Below are positions 26,720 to 34,234 of a stretch of DNA of 64,000 nucleotides, in pieces; within the stretch, counting starts at the first letter, position 1, and the number at the start of each line of letters is the position of its first letter. Made by a program: the position numbers and the translations under genes. Where the stretch lies: NCBI GenBank assembly GCA_902495455.1, contig CABUXJ010000012.1:12487-76486 (forward strand), in the 5' to 3' direction. The DNA comes from an uncultured Prevotella sp. (lineage in GTDB: Bacteria; Bacteroidota; Bacteroidia; Bacteroidales; Bacteroidaceae). Below the pieces are notes generated by a model. The model saw only the letters and a list, made by a program, of their open reading frames with translations. It was not told where the DNA came from and made no database searches.

Positions 26720-26806
26720 ACCCACCTACCATCCACCTAACACCCACCTGACACCCACCTGACACCCACCCCAACCCTCCCAAAGGGAGGGAGCTGGATA
26801 TGTCTA
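26720..26806. repeat. Tandem CCACCTGACACC array with family C unit
   Basis: About five 10-base copies of CCACCTGACA/CCACCTAACA lead into CCCTCCCAAAGGGAGGGAGC. The same combination appears at 27512-27604 and, in the complementary sense, at 27680-27770. Confidence 0.85.
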
Positions 26807-26907
26807 AGCCCATGTGTGCACATCCAATCGTATGGTCGCGACCCGTCACGATCGCTTTCTTGTCTCGCTGGTTATATATAAGGGCTTTCGTCCTTCATCT
26901 CGTAGGC

Positions 26908-26942
26908 ACCCTCCCCTTGGGGAGGGCCGGGGGTGGGGCCCT
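26908..26942. repeat. Family C unit
   Basis: CACCCTCCCCTTGGGGAGGG followed by CCGGGGGTGGGGCC. Confidence 0.75.
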
Positions 26943-26964
26943 GCCTTTGCGTTTAATTTAAAAA

Positions 26965-27497
26965 CTCATTGTCAAATTAATTCTGAATTTAACCGCAAAA
27001 TCCGGGGGTACTTTTCAAAATTTTCCCGCCACGCTCCCAAATTTTCAAATCTCACGAACATCAAAATCACGCGGTTTTTACGATTGAAAAATCGCTGTTT
27101 TTGCAAAATGTTGTTACACAACCACTTACGATCATACAGGTCTCCCTCCCCTTGGGGAGGGCGGGGTGGGGACCTCCCGTAAGGGCCCCTCGGGGTTGCA
27201 ACGGGGCCGCTATTGCTTTGCAACGGCGGCCCCGTTGCATTACAGTAAGGCCGTTGTTGCGATGCCGCGGGGGCCCTATTGCTCTCCCAAACCCTCTTTT
27301 TGACCCCAAAATAGCAACCAAAAACTCGCCAACTTTTGTGTTTTTGAAAAGCCGTAAGGGCCTTATGACCCTTCCCAATGGATTTTGAAGCCGCAGGTCT
27401 CTCCCCCTTGGGGGAGCCGGAGGAGGCCGTCGGGCCCTTATGGCCCCTGAAAACGCAAATCTTCAAGCATTTCCCCGAACACGGTTTTGTAAATAAA
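26965..27497 (-). repeat. Composite ~540-bp element, copy B3 (family B core)
   Basis: Read on the minus strand, this matches 61250-61785 along almost its whole length. Shared blocks in order are TTTACAAAAC/TCGTGTTC, GAAGATTTGCGTTT, a GCCGTAAGGGCC terminus, GTCAAAAAG, the GC hairpin core with GTTGCAACGGCGGCCCCGTT, a family C unit, and CAAAAACAGCGATTTTT. The last shared block is TTAAATTCAGAATTAATTTG. It has no credible gene. Confidence 0.85.
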
Positions 27498-27511
27498 TAT
27501 CATACGTAAAA

Positions 27512-27604
27512 CCACCTAACATCCACCTGACATCCACCTGACATCCACCTGACACCCACCTGACACCCACCCCAACCCTCCCAAAGGGAGGGAGCTGGAT
27601 ATGC
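27512..27604. repeat. Tandem CCACCTGACATC array with family C unit
   Basis: Five 10-base CCACCTGACA-type copies followed by CCCTCCCAAAGGGAGGGAGC. Confidence 0.85.
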
Positions 27605-27679
27605 TTTAAGGTATTCGAACTCCTATCCTTTGGGAAGGTTTGGTGGAACTTCGGATGTGTACACATGGGCTTGGACATA

Positions 27680-27772
27680 TTAAGCTCCCTCCCTTCGGGA
27701 GGGTTGGGGTGGGTGTTAGGTGGGCTGTTGGTGGGCTATTGGTGGGCTGTAGGTGGGCTGTTAGGTGGCTTG
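27680..27772. repeat. Family C unit with GGTGGGCTGTT array
   Basis: AGCTCCCTCCCTTCGGGAGG followed by about five copies of GGTGGGCTGTT/A. The whole interval 26718-27867 (1.15 kb) holds only repeats and the promoter below. Confidence 0.85.
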
Positions 27773-27810
27773 CCGGTGCTTGTTATGTGCCTTTTTATCA
27801 CTTCCCATGC

Positions 27811-27839
27811 TTGTTTTACGTCATTTCTTTGTAATTTTG
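27811..27839 (+). promoter_or_regulatory. Promoter for the XRE-cupin gene
   Basis: -33 TTG (27811-27813) and -7 TAATTTTG (27832-27839), spacer 18, ending 28 bases before the ATG. Confidence 0.6.
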
Positions 27840-27867
27840 CAGAATTAAATAACAAAACGAAATCATT

Positions 27868-28422
27868 ATGGACGAACAGATAAGACAAATCGGTGAGCGG
27901 CTGCGCGGACTGCGCGAGGTGCTTGACATACCGGCTGAGGAGGTGGCCGACCTGTGCGGCATCACTCTTGAACACTATCAGAAAATCGAAGACGGTGAGG
28001 CCGACCCGTCGGTCTACCGCTTGTCAAAGATAGCCAAGCGCTATGGCATCGCCCTCGACGTGCTGATGTTCGGCGAAGAACCGCGCATGAGCAGCTATTT
28101 CCTCACGCGCGCCGGGCAAGGCATGGCCGTGGAGCGTCGAAAAAGCTACAAGTATCAGAGCCTCGCAAGCGGATTTCGCGGTCGCAAGTTTGACACATAT
28201 CTGACACAGGTCGACCCGCTGCCCGACGCTGCCCAGTTCAACAAAAACGCCCATGACGGACAGGAATTTGACTATATCGTCGAGGGACGGATGGAAATCA
28301 CCATCGGCAACAAGGTGATGGAACTTGGCCCCGGCGACAGCATCTTCTTCGACGCCTCACAACCCCACTGCATGCGCGCGCTCGGCGGACAGCCGGTGAA
28401 GTTTCTCGTGGTGGTGGAGTAG
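27868..28422 (+). CDS. XRE-family regulator with cupin sensor domain
   Basis: A 184-residue cytoplasmic regulator. The helix-turn-helix occupies about 7-62 (LRGLREVLDIPAEEVADLCG...YQKIEDGEADPS). The cupin barrel at about 105-183 has the metal-site-like GQEFDYIVEGRMEITIG and SQPHCMRALG segments. Members bind a small ligand in the cupin and repress or activate a neighbouring metabolic gene. Here the next gene is an acyl-CoA ligase 110 bases downstream, a recurrent pairing in Bacteroidota, so that ligase is the likely target. Confidence 0.88.
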   Translation: MDEQIRQIGERLRGLREVLDIPAEEVADLCGITLEHYQKIEDGEADPSVYRLSKIAKRYGIALDVLMFGEEPRMSSYFLTRAGQGMAVERRKSYKYQSLASGFRGRKFDTYLTQVDPLPDAAQFNKNAHDGQEFDYIVEGRMEITIGNKVMELGPGDSIFFDASQPHCMRALGGQPVKFLVVVE

Positions 28423-28428
28423 GCGCAT

Positions 28429-28448
28429 GTAGGGTCGCGACCCTACAA
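28429..28448. repeat. 20-base perfect palindrome TGTAGGGTCGCGACCCTACA
   Basis: It lies between the regulator and the ligase. It is the minimal form of the unit in the inverted repeats at 8134 and 35593. It may be an operator or a mobile-repeat remnant. Confidence 0.7.
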
Positions 28449-28534
28449 AAGAGCAGTATTATAGGATTTCGGCAACACTCTCATGGAGTAAATGGGCCGA
28501 TTGTATTGATAATAGAATTATTTAGGTGAAAGAT

Positions 28535-30469
28535 ATGAAACAGAATAACAGCAAGCACACTTCTGATTGTGATGAGGAATTGAATAATCAAGGACGGTCC
28601 TCCGCTCTGTGTCCCCCTTTGGGGGACCATAGGGGGCTTCTTTCCCGTTTCCTGACCCAGACACATTTTGAGTCGCAGGAAGACTTCATCCGCAACCTGC
28701 ACTTTAAGATACCCGAACGGTTCAATTTCGCCTACGACGTCATGGACGTGTGGGCCGAGCAGGAGCCCGACAAGCTGGCCCTGCTTTGGACGAACGATGA
28801 AGGCGCATGCCGGCGTTTTACGTTCGGCGAACTGAAGACGCTCTCCGACCGCACCGCCGCGTGGTTCATGCAACTGGGCATCGGCCGCGGCGACAAGGTC
28901 ATGCTCATACTCAAGCGCCGCTATGAGTTCTGGTTGTCGATGCTGGCGCTCCATAAGATAGGCGCCATAGCCATCCCCGCCACCCACATGCTCACCCGCC
29001 ACGATATCGTCTACCGCAACACCCGTGCCGGCATCAAGGCCATCGTCTGCGTCGGCGAGGAGTATGTCATGCGGCAGGTGAGCGAGGCCATGACCGACAG
29101 TCCGACGGTCGAGACACTCATCAGCGTCGGTCCGCTCCGGGCCGAGGGCTTCCACGACTGGCAGAGCGAGTGGGAACAGGCACCGGCGTTCGTGCGCCCC
29201 GACCACGTGAACGACAACGACGACACGATGCTGATGTACTTCACCAGCGGCACGAGCGGCGAGCCGAAGATGGTGGCCCACGACTTCCTCTATGCCCTCG
29301 GCCATCTGACGACGGGCGTCTTCTGGCACAACCTGTCCGAGGACAGCATCCACTTCACCGTGGCCGACACGGGCTGGGGCAAGGCTGTCTGGGGCAAGAT
29401 GTACGGCCAGTGGTTTGCCGGAGCCGTCGTGTTTGTATTCGACCATGAGAAGTTCACGGCCGACAAGATTCTCCGTCAGATAGAGCGCTACCGCATCACG
29501 TCGTTCTGTGCTCCGCCGACGGTCTATCGCTTCATGATACACGAGGACTTCTCGAAGTACGACTTGTCCTCCCTGCGCTACTGCTGCACGGCCGGCGAAG
29601 CCCTCAACCCCGCCGTCTACGACCGTTTCCTCGAACTGACGGGCATCCGCCTCATGGAGGGCTTCGGCCAGACGGAGACGACGATGACACTCGGAACGAT
29701 GCCGTGGACCACACCGAAACCCGGCTCTATGGGACTGCCCAACCCGCAGTATGACATCGCCCTCGTCAAGCCCGACGGCACACCGTGTGAGGACGGAGAG
29801 AAAGGGGAGATTGTCATACGGGTAAGTGAAGAGGGAAGAGTGAAGAGTGAAGAATCCAATACTGAAAGTGAAGAGGGAAGAGTGAAGAAAATGAAGAAAA
29901 TGAAGAACGAAGAATTGGCTGGCGCCGTTTCCACGGGGCTGAGTCAGGGCGAAGTTGGAATGGCGGCAGCAACTTCTTCACTCTTCACTCTTCACTCTTC
30001 ACTAAAAAAACCGATAGGTTTGTTCAAGGAGTACTACCGTGATGAGGAGCTGACGCGCCGTGTGTGGCACGACGGCATGTACCACACGGGCGATGTGGCG
30101 TGGCGCGACGAGGACGGCTACTACTGGTTCGTTGGCCGCATCGACGACGTCATCAAGAGCAGCGGCTACCGCATCGGCCCGTTCGAGGTAGAGAGTGCGC
30201 TGATGACCCATCCGGCTGTTGTGGAATGTGCCATCACGGGCGTGCCCGACGACATACGCGGCATGGTGGTCAAGGCCACCGTCGTGCTCCATGCCGACTG
30301 GAAAGACCGTGCCGGCGACGACCTCATCAAGGAACTCCAGCAGCACGTCAAGCGCGAGACGGCACCATATAAGTATCCGCGCATCATTGAGTTCGTTGAC
30401 GAACTGCCCAAGACTATCAGCGGAAAGATACGCCGTGTAGAGATAAGAGATAAGGACAAGAAATGTTGA
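28535..30469 (+). CDS. AMP-forming acyl-CoA ligase with in-frame repeat insertion
   Basis: A 644-residue adenylate-forming enzyme (acid + ATP + CoA to acyl-CoA). The motifs YFTSGTSGEPKMV, GFGQTETT, HTGDVAWRDEDGYYWFVGRIDDV, KSSGYRIGPFEVE and the catalytic Lys of KTISGKIRR are all intact. The ATG at 28535 is preferred to a GTG at 28526. Two parts are foreign to the family. Residues about 20-36 come from a family C unit (28605-28642). Residues about 430-490 (29824-30003) come from a 180-base family A repeat inserted in frame between GEIVIRV and KPIGLFKEYY, just before the A8 hinge. The acyl substrate is unknown. Confidence 0.88.
   Translation: MKQNNSKHTSDCDEELNNQGRSSALCPPLGDHRGLLSRFLTQTHFESQEDFIRNLHFKIPERFNFAYDVMDVWAEQEPDKLALLWTNDEGACRRFTFGELKTLSDRTAAWFMQLGIGRGDKVMLILKRRYEFWLSMLALHKIGAIAIPATHMLTRHDIVYRNTRAGIKAIVCVGEEYVMRQVSEAMTDSPTVETLISVGPLRAEGFHDWQSEWEQAPAFVRPDHVNDNDDTMLMYFTSGTSGEPKMVAHDFLYALGHLTTGVFWHNLSEDSIHFTVADTGWGKAVWGKMYGQWFAGAVVFVFDHEKFTADKILRQIERYRITSFCAPPTVYRFMIHEDFSKYDLSSLRYCCTAGEALNPAVYDRFLELTGIRLMEGFGQTETTMTLGTMPWTTPKPGSMGLPNPQYDIALVKPDGTPCEDGEKGEIVIRVSEEGRVKSEESNTESEEGRVKKMKKMKNEELAGAVSTGLSQGEVGMAAATSSLFTLHSSLKKPIGLFKEYYRDEELTRRVWHDGMYHTGDVAWRDEDGYYWFVGRIDDVIKSSGYRIGPFEVESALMTHPAVVECAITGVPDDIRGMVVKATVVLHADWKDRAGDDLIKELQQHVKRETAPYKYPRIIEFVDELPKTISGKIRRVEIRDKDKKC
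28605..28642 (+). repeat. Family C-like unit inside the ligase N-terminus
   Basis: GTCCCCCTTTGGGGGACCAT, translated as CPPLGDHRG before the conserved LLSRFLTQTHFESQEDF start of the enzyme family. Confidence 0.7.
29824..30003 (+). repeat. Family A repeat, copy A4, in frame inside a coding sequence
   Basis: 180 bases (60 codons, no stop). The left arm carries GAAGAGGGAAGAGTGAAGA units and the GGCTGGCGCCGTTTCC core; the right arm carries the GGAATGGCGGCAGCAACTTC core. The two cores belong to different sub-types, so the copy is chimeric. Confidence 0.92.
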
Positions 30470-30649
30470 ATGGTGAGTGTTGAATGATGAGTTGTCGGTC
30501 ACAGGCCGATTGAGAGTTATTCAATTACGAATTATTGGCTACGTCGTTACTGCACTGTGTTTTGAATAGCGATATATTCCGCAGGTATAATTCATAATTG
30601 AATAAATCATAATCGGCCGCAGGCCGACAACTCAACATTCACCATTCAA
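30466..30649. repeat. MITE-like inverted repeat between ligase and proB
   Basis: Imperfect arms of about 65 bases (TTGAATGGTGAGTGTTGAAT, GTTGTCGG, GGCCGATT..., and complements) with an AT-rich centre. It ends 16 bases before the proB ATG. Confidence 0.8.
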
Positions 30650-30665
30650 AACTCGTAATTCAAAT

Positions 30666-31736
30666 ATGCGAATAGTTATAAAAGTGGGCAGCAACGTGCT
30701 GACCCGTGATGACGGAAAGCTCGACATAACGCGCATGTCGGCCATAGTGGATCAGGTGGCGTGGCTACGCGGCGAGGGCCACGAGGTCATACTCGTGTCG
30801 AGCGGAGCCGTGGCCAGCGGCCGCGGAGAACTGAAGACTGACGGCCGGCGCCTCGACAGTGTAGCCCAGCGGCAGCTGTTCTCCGCGCTGGGACAGGCCA
30901 AACTGATAAACCTCTACTACGACCTGTTCCGCGAATACCGCATACACGTCGGTCAGGTGCTCACGATGAAGGAGAGCTTCGCCACGCGCCACGAATATCT
31001 TAATCAGCGCGCCTGCATGACGGTGATGCTCGACAACGGCGTCATACCCATCGTCAACGAGAATGACACCGTCAGCGTCACCGAACTGATGTTCACCGAC
31101 AACGACGAGCTGTCCGGCCTGATAGCCTCGATGATGGACGCCGACGTGCTCGTCATCCTGAGCAATATCGACGGCATCTTCAACGGGTCGCCCGCCGATC
31201 CCGCGTCGCGCGTCATACCGCGGGTGGAGCCCGACCGTGACCTCAGCGAATACATACAGCAGGAGAAGAGCGGTTTCGGACGTGGCGGAATGACGTCAAA
31301 GTGTGCCGTAGCGCGCCGCGTGGCCGACGAGGGAATACGCGTCATCATCGCCAACGGCAAGCGGGACAACATACTCGTCGACCTCGTGAAGTCGCCCGAA
31401 ACGACGCTTCACACCGAGTTCGTGCCACGTCCTGCCGAGACATCTCCCGTGAAGAAATGGATTGCCCACAGCGGCAGCTTCGCCAAAGGCCTGGTCCGCA
31501 TCAACGCCCGCGCCGCCGAAGCCCTGCGCTCCGACCGTGCCGTGAGCTTGCTGATGGTCGGTGTGACGGCAGTGGAAGGTGACTTTGAGGAGGGCGACAT
31601 CGTCTCGATAACGGATGAGGACGGCAGCAGCATCGGTGTCGGACGCAGCAACTATGCCGCAGCGGAGGCCCGTACGCTCATCGGCAGCCACGACGTGCGT
31701 CCCATTGTCCATTACGACTATCTATATATGGAGTAG
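30666..31736 (+). CDS. proB: Glutamate 5-kinase
   Basis: A 356-residue enzyme, first step of proline synthesis (glutamate + ATP to glutamyl phosphate). The amino-acid kinase domain (1-250) has VIKVGSNVLT, SSGAVASGR, NENDTVS and the G-M-x-x-K loop FGRGGMTSKCAVA. A C-terminal PUA domain (about 265-350) is present, making it the long form. proA is downstream but separated by a toxin-antitoxin cassette of about 0.7 kb. Confidence 0.95.
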   Translation: MRIVIKVGSNVLTRDDGKLDITRMSAIVDQVAWLRGEGHEVILVSSGAVASGRGELKTDGRRLDSVAQRQLFSALGQAKLINLYYDLFREYRIHVGQVLTMKESFATRHEYLNQRACMTVMLDNGVIPIVNENDTVSVTELMFTDNDELSGLIASMMDADVLVILSNIDGIFNGSPADPASRVIPRVEPDRDLSEYIQQEKSGFGRGGMTSKCAVARRVADEGIRVIIANGKRDNILVDLVKSPETTLHTEFVPRPAETSPVKKWIAHSGSFAKGLVRINARAAEALRSDRAVSLLMVGVTAVEGDFEEGDIVSITDEDGSSIGVGRSNYAAAEARTLIGSHDVRPIVHYDYLYME

Positions 31737-31765
31737 GAGATTTATCTTAATTTGACCGTAAACGC

Positions 31766-31796
31766 TTGGCTGGAAGGAAATAAAGCACTATTTTTG
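31766..31796 (+). promoter_or_regulatory. Promoter for the toxin-antitoxin pair
   Basis: -33 TTG (31766-31768), spacer 20, -7 TATTTTTG (31789-31796), ending 24 bases before the antitoxin ATG. It gives the cassette its own transcription inside the proB-proA interval. Confidence 0.6.
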
Positions 31797-31820
31797 CAGA
31801 AACATAAATATAAGAATGTC

Positions 31821-32036
31821 ATGGAACCGGTTTTTACGTCATATCAGATAGAGATGCTCAATCTTGTATCACAAGTGAGAGACGACAGGACTATGCAGGA
31901 AATAAACCAGATGTTGTCCGATTACTTCGCCCGGAAAGCTCAGACGGAGATAGACCGGCTGTGGGATTGCGGAGAACTGAACGACCGCCTGATGGAGGAT
32001 TGGAAGGGCGAACACATGAGAACTCCATACAAATAG
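31821..32036 (+). CDS. Putative antitoxin of PIN toxin
   Basis: A 71-residue acidic, helical protein (MEPVFTSYQIEMLNLVSQVR...) immediately upstream of a PIN-domain toxin gene, 7 bases apart. This size and order are standard for antitoxins that bind the toxin and their own promoter. The family is not recognised with certainty. The start at ATG 31821 is chosen because the in-frame upstream codon would place the promoter inside the gene. The cassette looks AT-richer than the proline genes. Confidence 0.75.
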   Translation: MEPVFTSYQIEMLNLVSQVRDDRTMQEINQMLSDYFARKAQTEIDRLWDCGELNDRLMEDWKGEHMRTPYK

Positions 32037-32043
32037 GCAGGTG

Positions 32044-32463
32044 ATGGAACGGATTGTGCTTGATACAAACTGTCTGCTGATATCACTTGCCAGCAAGAGT
32101 GCATATCATCGGGTGTGGACTGATTTCATCGGAAGGAAGTATATATTGTGTGTCACTAACGACATAATAACGGAATACGAGGAGATTCTGACGCAGAAGG
32201 TCGGCAAGGATATTGCCGGAAATATAATACGGACAATACTGTCAAGGGACAACACGGCCAAAATAGATATATGTTATCGTTTTAATATGATAACGGCAGA
32301 CGCCGACGATAATAAGTTTGTTGATTGTGCCGTTGCCGCCAATGCGCGGTTCGTTGTTACCCAGGACCGCCATTTCGACATTCTGAAGCAGATAAAGTTT
32401 CCGCATGTGGACGTGACGGACATTGACAGTTTTATATTATGGCTTGGTCATAACAGGAACTAA
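32044..32463 (+). CDS. PIN-domain ribonuclease toxin
   Basis: A 139-residue PIN protein. The conserved acidic residues are visible in IVLDTNCLL (first Asp), NDIITEYEEIL (Glu), DADDNKFVDCA (Asp pair) and VTQDRHFDIL (last Asp), enough for a metal-dependent RNA-cleaving site. It belongs to the 'putative toxin, PIN family' group. A GTG 3 bases upstream could also start it. It ends 16 bases before proA, so proA may depend on read-through from this cassette. Confidence 0.88.
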   Translation: MERIVLDTNCLLISLASKSAYHRVWTDFIGRKYILCVTNDIITEYEEILTQKVGKDIAGNIIRTILSRDNTAKIDICYRFNMITADADDNKFVDCAVAANARFVVTQDRHFDILKQIKFPHVDVTDIDSFILWLGHNRN

Positions 32464-32479
32464 ACATATAACAACAATC

Positions 32480-33721
32480 ATGACAGAGACATTCAAAAAG
32501 GCAAAGGAGGCCGGGCGCAGGCTCGCGCTGATGACGGACGACGAACGCGGCGAAGTGCTGCGGAGCGTGGCCGAAGCTATTGTCGATAACAAGGAAAGGT
32601 TGCTCCGGGCCAACGCTGAAGACCTGGCGAAGATGGAACGGAGCAATCCGCTCTACGACCGGCTGATGCTCACGGACGACCGTCTGGAGGCCATTGCGGC
32701 CGACATGAGGGCTGTGGCTGGGCTGCCGTCGCCGCTTGGGCGGACGCTCACGGAGCGCACGCTGGAGAACGGGTTGAGGCTGAAGAAGGTGAGCGTGCCG
32801 TTTGGCGTGATTGGTATGATATATGAGGCGCGGCCCAACGTCACGTTCGATGTCTTCGCGTTGTGCTTCAAGAGCGGCAACGCCTGTGTACTGAAAGGCG
32901 GCCGTGACGCCGATGAGTCAAATCGTGCCGGTGTCGTTGTGATTCATGAGGTGCTGCGGCGATATGGTATCGACACTGCGGCCGTGACGCTGCTGCCCGC
33001 CACGCATGAGGCTACGGCGGCGCTGCTGTCGGCCGTAGGCTATATCGACTTGTGCATCCCGCGCGGCGGCCGCCGGTTGATTGATTTCGTGAGAGATACG
33101 GCCCGCGTGCCGGTGATAGAAACCGGTGCCGGTGTGGTGAGCACATACTTCGATGAGGCCGGCGATACGGTGAAAGGAAGCCGCATCATCTGCAACGCCA
33201 AGACACGGCGTGTGAGCGTATGCAACGCCCTTGACTGCCTCATTATCCACCGAAACCGACTCGCCGACTTGCCCTCGCTCTGCGCTTCGTTGACCGAAAA
33301 GAACGTCACGATATACGCTGATGAGGCCGCACGCGAGGCTCTTTGCGGCGTTTATCCCACGGAACTGCTGCTTCCGGCGACGGGCGATAGCTACGGCACG
33401 GAGTTCATGGACTATAAGATGGCCATCCGCACGGTCGATTCGTTGGATGCTGCCATCGCCCACATCAACCGCTACGGTTCGGGTCACAGTGAGAGCATCG
33501 TGACCGAGGACGCCGCCGCTGCCCGCTGTTTTCAGGCTCAGGTGGACGCCGCCTGCGTCTATGTGAACGCTCCGACGAGCTTCACCGACGGTGCTCAGTT
33601 CGGACTGGGCGCCGAAATCGGCATCAGTACGCAGAAGCTCGGCCCGCGCGGCCCGATGGGACTCGAAGAGATAACGACATATAAGTGGCTTATCGAGGGC
33701 GACGGACAGGTGAGAGCGTAG
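32480..33721 (+). CDS. proA: Glutamate-5-semialdehyde dehydrogenase
   Basis: A 413-residue NADPH enzyme reducing glutamyl-5-phosphate to the semialdehyde for proline synthesis. It has the aldehyde-dehydrogenase fold with NACVLKGGRDA, GRRLIDFV, ETGAGV and the catalytic Cys in RRVSVCNALD. The end GLGAEIGISTQKLGPRGPMGLEEITTYKW is diagnostic. The start is set at ATG 32480. The normal partner proB is 743 bases upstream beyond the toxin-antitoxin pair. Confidence 0.95.
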   Translation: MTETFKKAKEAGRRLALMTDDERGEVLRSVAEAIVDNKERLLRANAEDLAKMERSNPLYDRLMLTDDRLEAIAADMRAVAGLPSPLGRTLTERTLENGLRLKKVSVPFGVIGMIYEARPNVTFDVFALCFKSGNACVLKGGRDADESNRAGVVVIHEVLRRYGIDTAAVTLLPATHEATAALLSAVGYIDLCIPRGGRRLIDFVRDTARVPVIETGAGVVSTYFDEAGDTVKGSRIICNAKTRRVSVCNALDCLIIHRNRLADLPSLCASLTEKNVTIYADEAAREALCGVYPTELLLPATGDSYGTEFMDYKMAIRTVDSLDAAIAHINRYGSGHSESIVTEDAAAARCFQAQVDAACVYVNAPTSFTDGAQFGLGAEIGISTQKLGPRGPMGLEEITTYKWLIEGDGQVRA

Positions 33722-33750
33722 TCTCCGAAGATGCAAAATAAGACATAAAA

Positions 33751-33808
33751 AGCCGCAAAGGCGCAAGGAACATAACCTATAAGTATTGTTCTTTGCGCCA
33801 TTGCGGCT
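33751..33808. terminator. Hairpin between convergent genes
   Basis: Arms AGCCGCAAAGGCGCAAGGAA and its near complement, ending 33808, after proA and before the stop of the small minus-strand gene. It probably terminates both directions. The AGCCGCAAAGGCGCAA unit looks repeat-derived. Confidence 0.6.
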
Positions 33809-33842
33809 AATGTGTTTCATCGTAGGGCTGGCCTAATTTGGT

Positions 33843-34040
33843 TTATTGTTTGTCTTCTCCATCTCTTGTCATGCGAAATTCTTCCATACGTTCACGTATG
33901 TTGTTTACGGTCTCCTGCATTCCTTTCTCCTGTATAAGTTCATCAAGAAACTTGCGGAGGCTTTTCATGGCGTCTTTGTCTTCCATTAATGCGACTACGT
34001 CGGCCAGCACAGACTGCTGTAATGTAATAGCGTTGCTCAT
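33843..34040 (-). CDS. Small helical protein, antitoxin-like orphan
   Basis: 65 residues, highly charged and probably all-helical (SVLADVVALMEDKDAMKSLRKFLDEL). No family is recognised with confidence. Support comes from a textbook promoter (34065-34096) on its strand with a short leader. It resembles the short prefix of toxin-antitoxin antitoxins, but no toxin is adjacent; the only neighbours are the terminator and proA. Confidence 0.65.
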   Translation of the reverse strand: MSNAITLQQSVLADVVALMEDKDAMKSLRKFLDELIQEKGMQETVNNIRERMEEFRMTRDGEDKQ

Positions 34041-34064
34041 ACTTATGTCCTTTCTTTATACCTG

Positions 34065-34096
34065 CAAATATACGTAATGTTCTGTTCATCTGCAAA
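34065..34096 (-). promoter_or_regulatory. Promoter for the small orphan gene
   Basis: Minus-strand TTTG (34093-34096), spacer 20, TATATTTG (34065-34072): a near-perfect Bacteroidota promoter. Confidence 0.7.
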
Positions 34097-34165
34097 TTTC
34101 GGCGGCTGAAAATCCGTTATCGCGGTGTTTAGAGCCGGTTTTGAGGCTGTTGTGGCGTGAAATGT

Positions 34166-34196
34166 TTTGATAATCGGGAATAAATATCTAACTTTG
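34166..34196 (+). promoter_or_regulatory. Promoter for ung
   Basis: TTTG (34166-34169), spacer 19, TAACTTTG (34189-34196); the leader is about 35 bases. Confidence 0.7.
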
Positions 34197-34234
34197 CGTC
34201 ACTTAGCGACAATCATCAGAAACCCAAAGAATAT

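Noticed and set aside
27067..27378. Short ORFs within family B elements
   Set aside because: They arise from stop-free palindromic GC DNA, occur on both strands in mirror fashion, and differ between copies.
27512..27600. CRISPR-like spaced direct repeats (CCACCTGACATC)
   Set aside because: The units are contiguous 10-base tandem copies with no unique spacers, and no cas genes are nearby.
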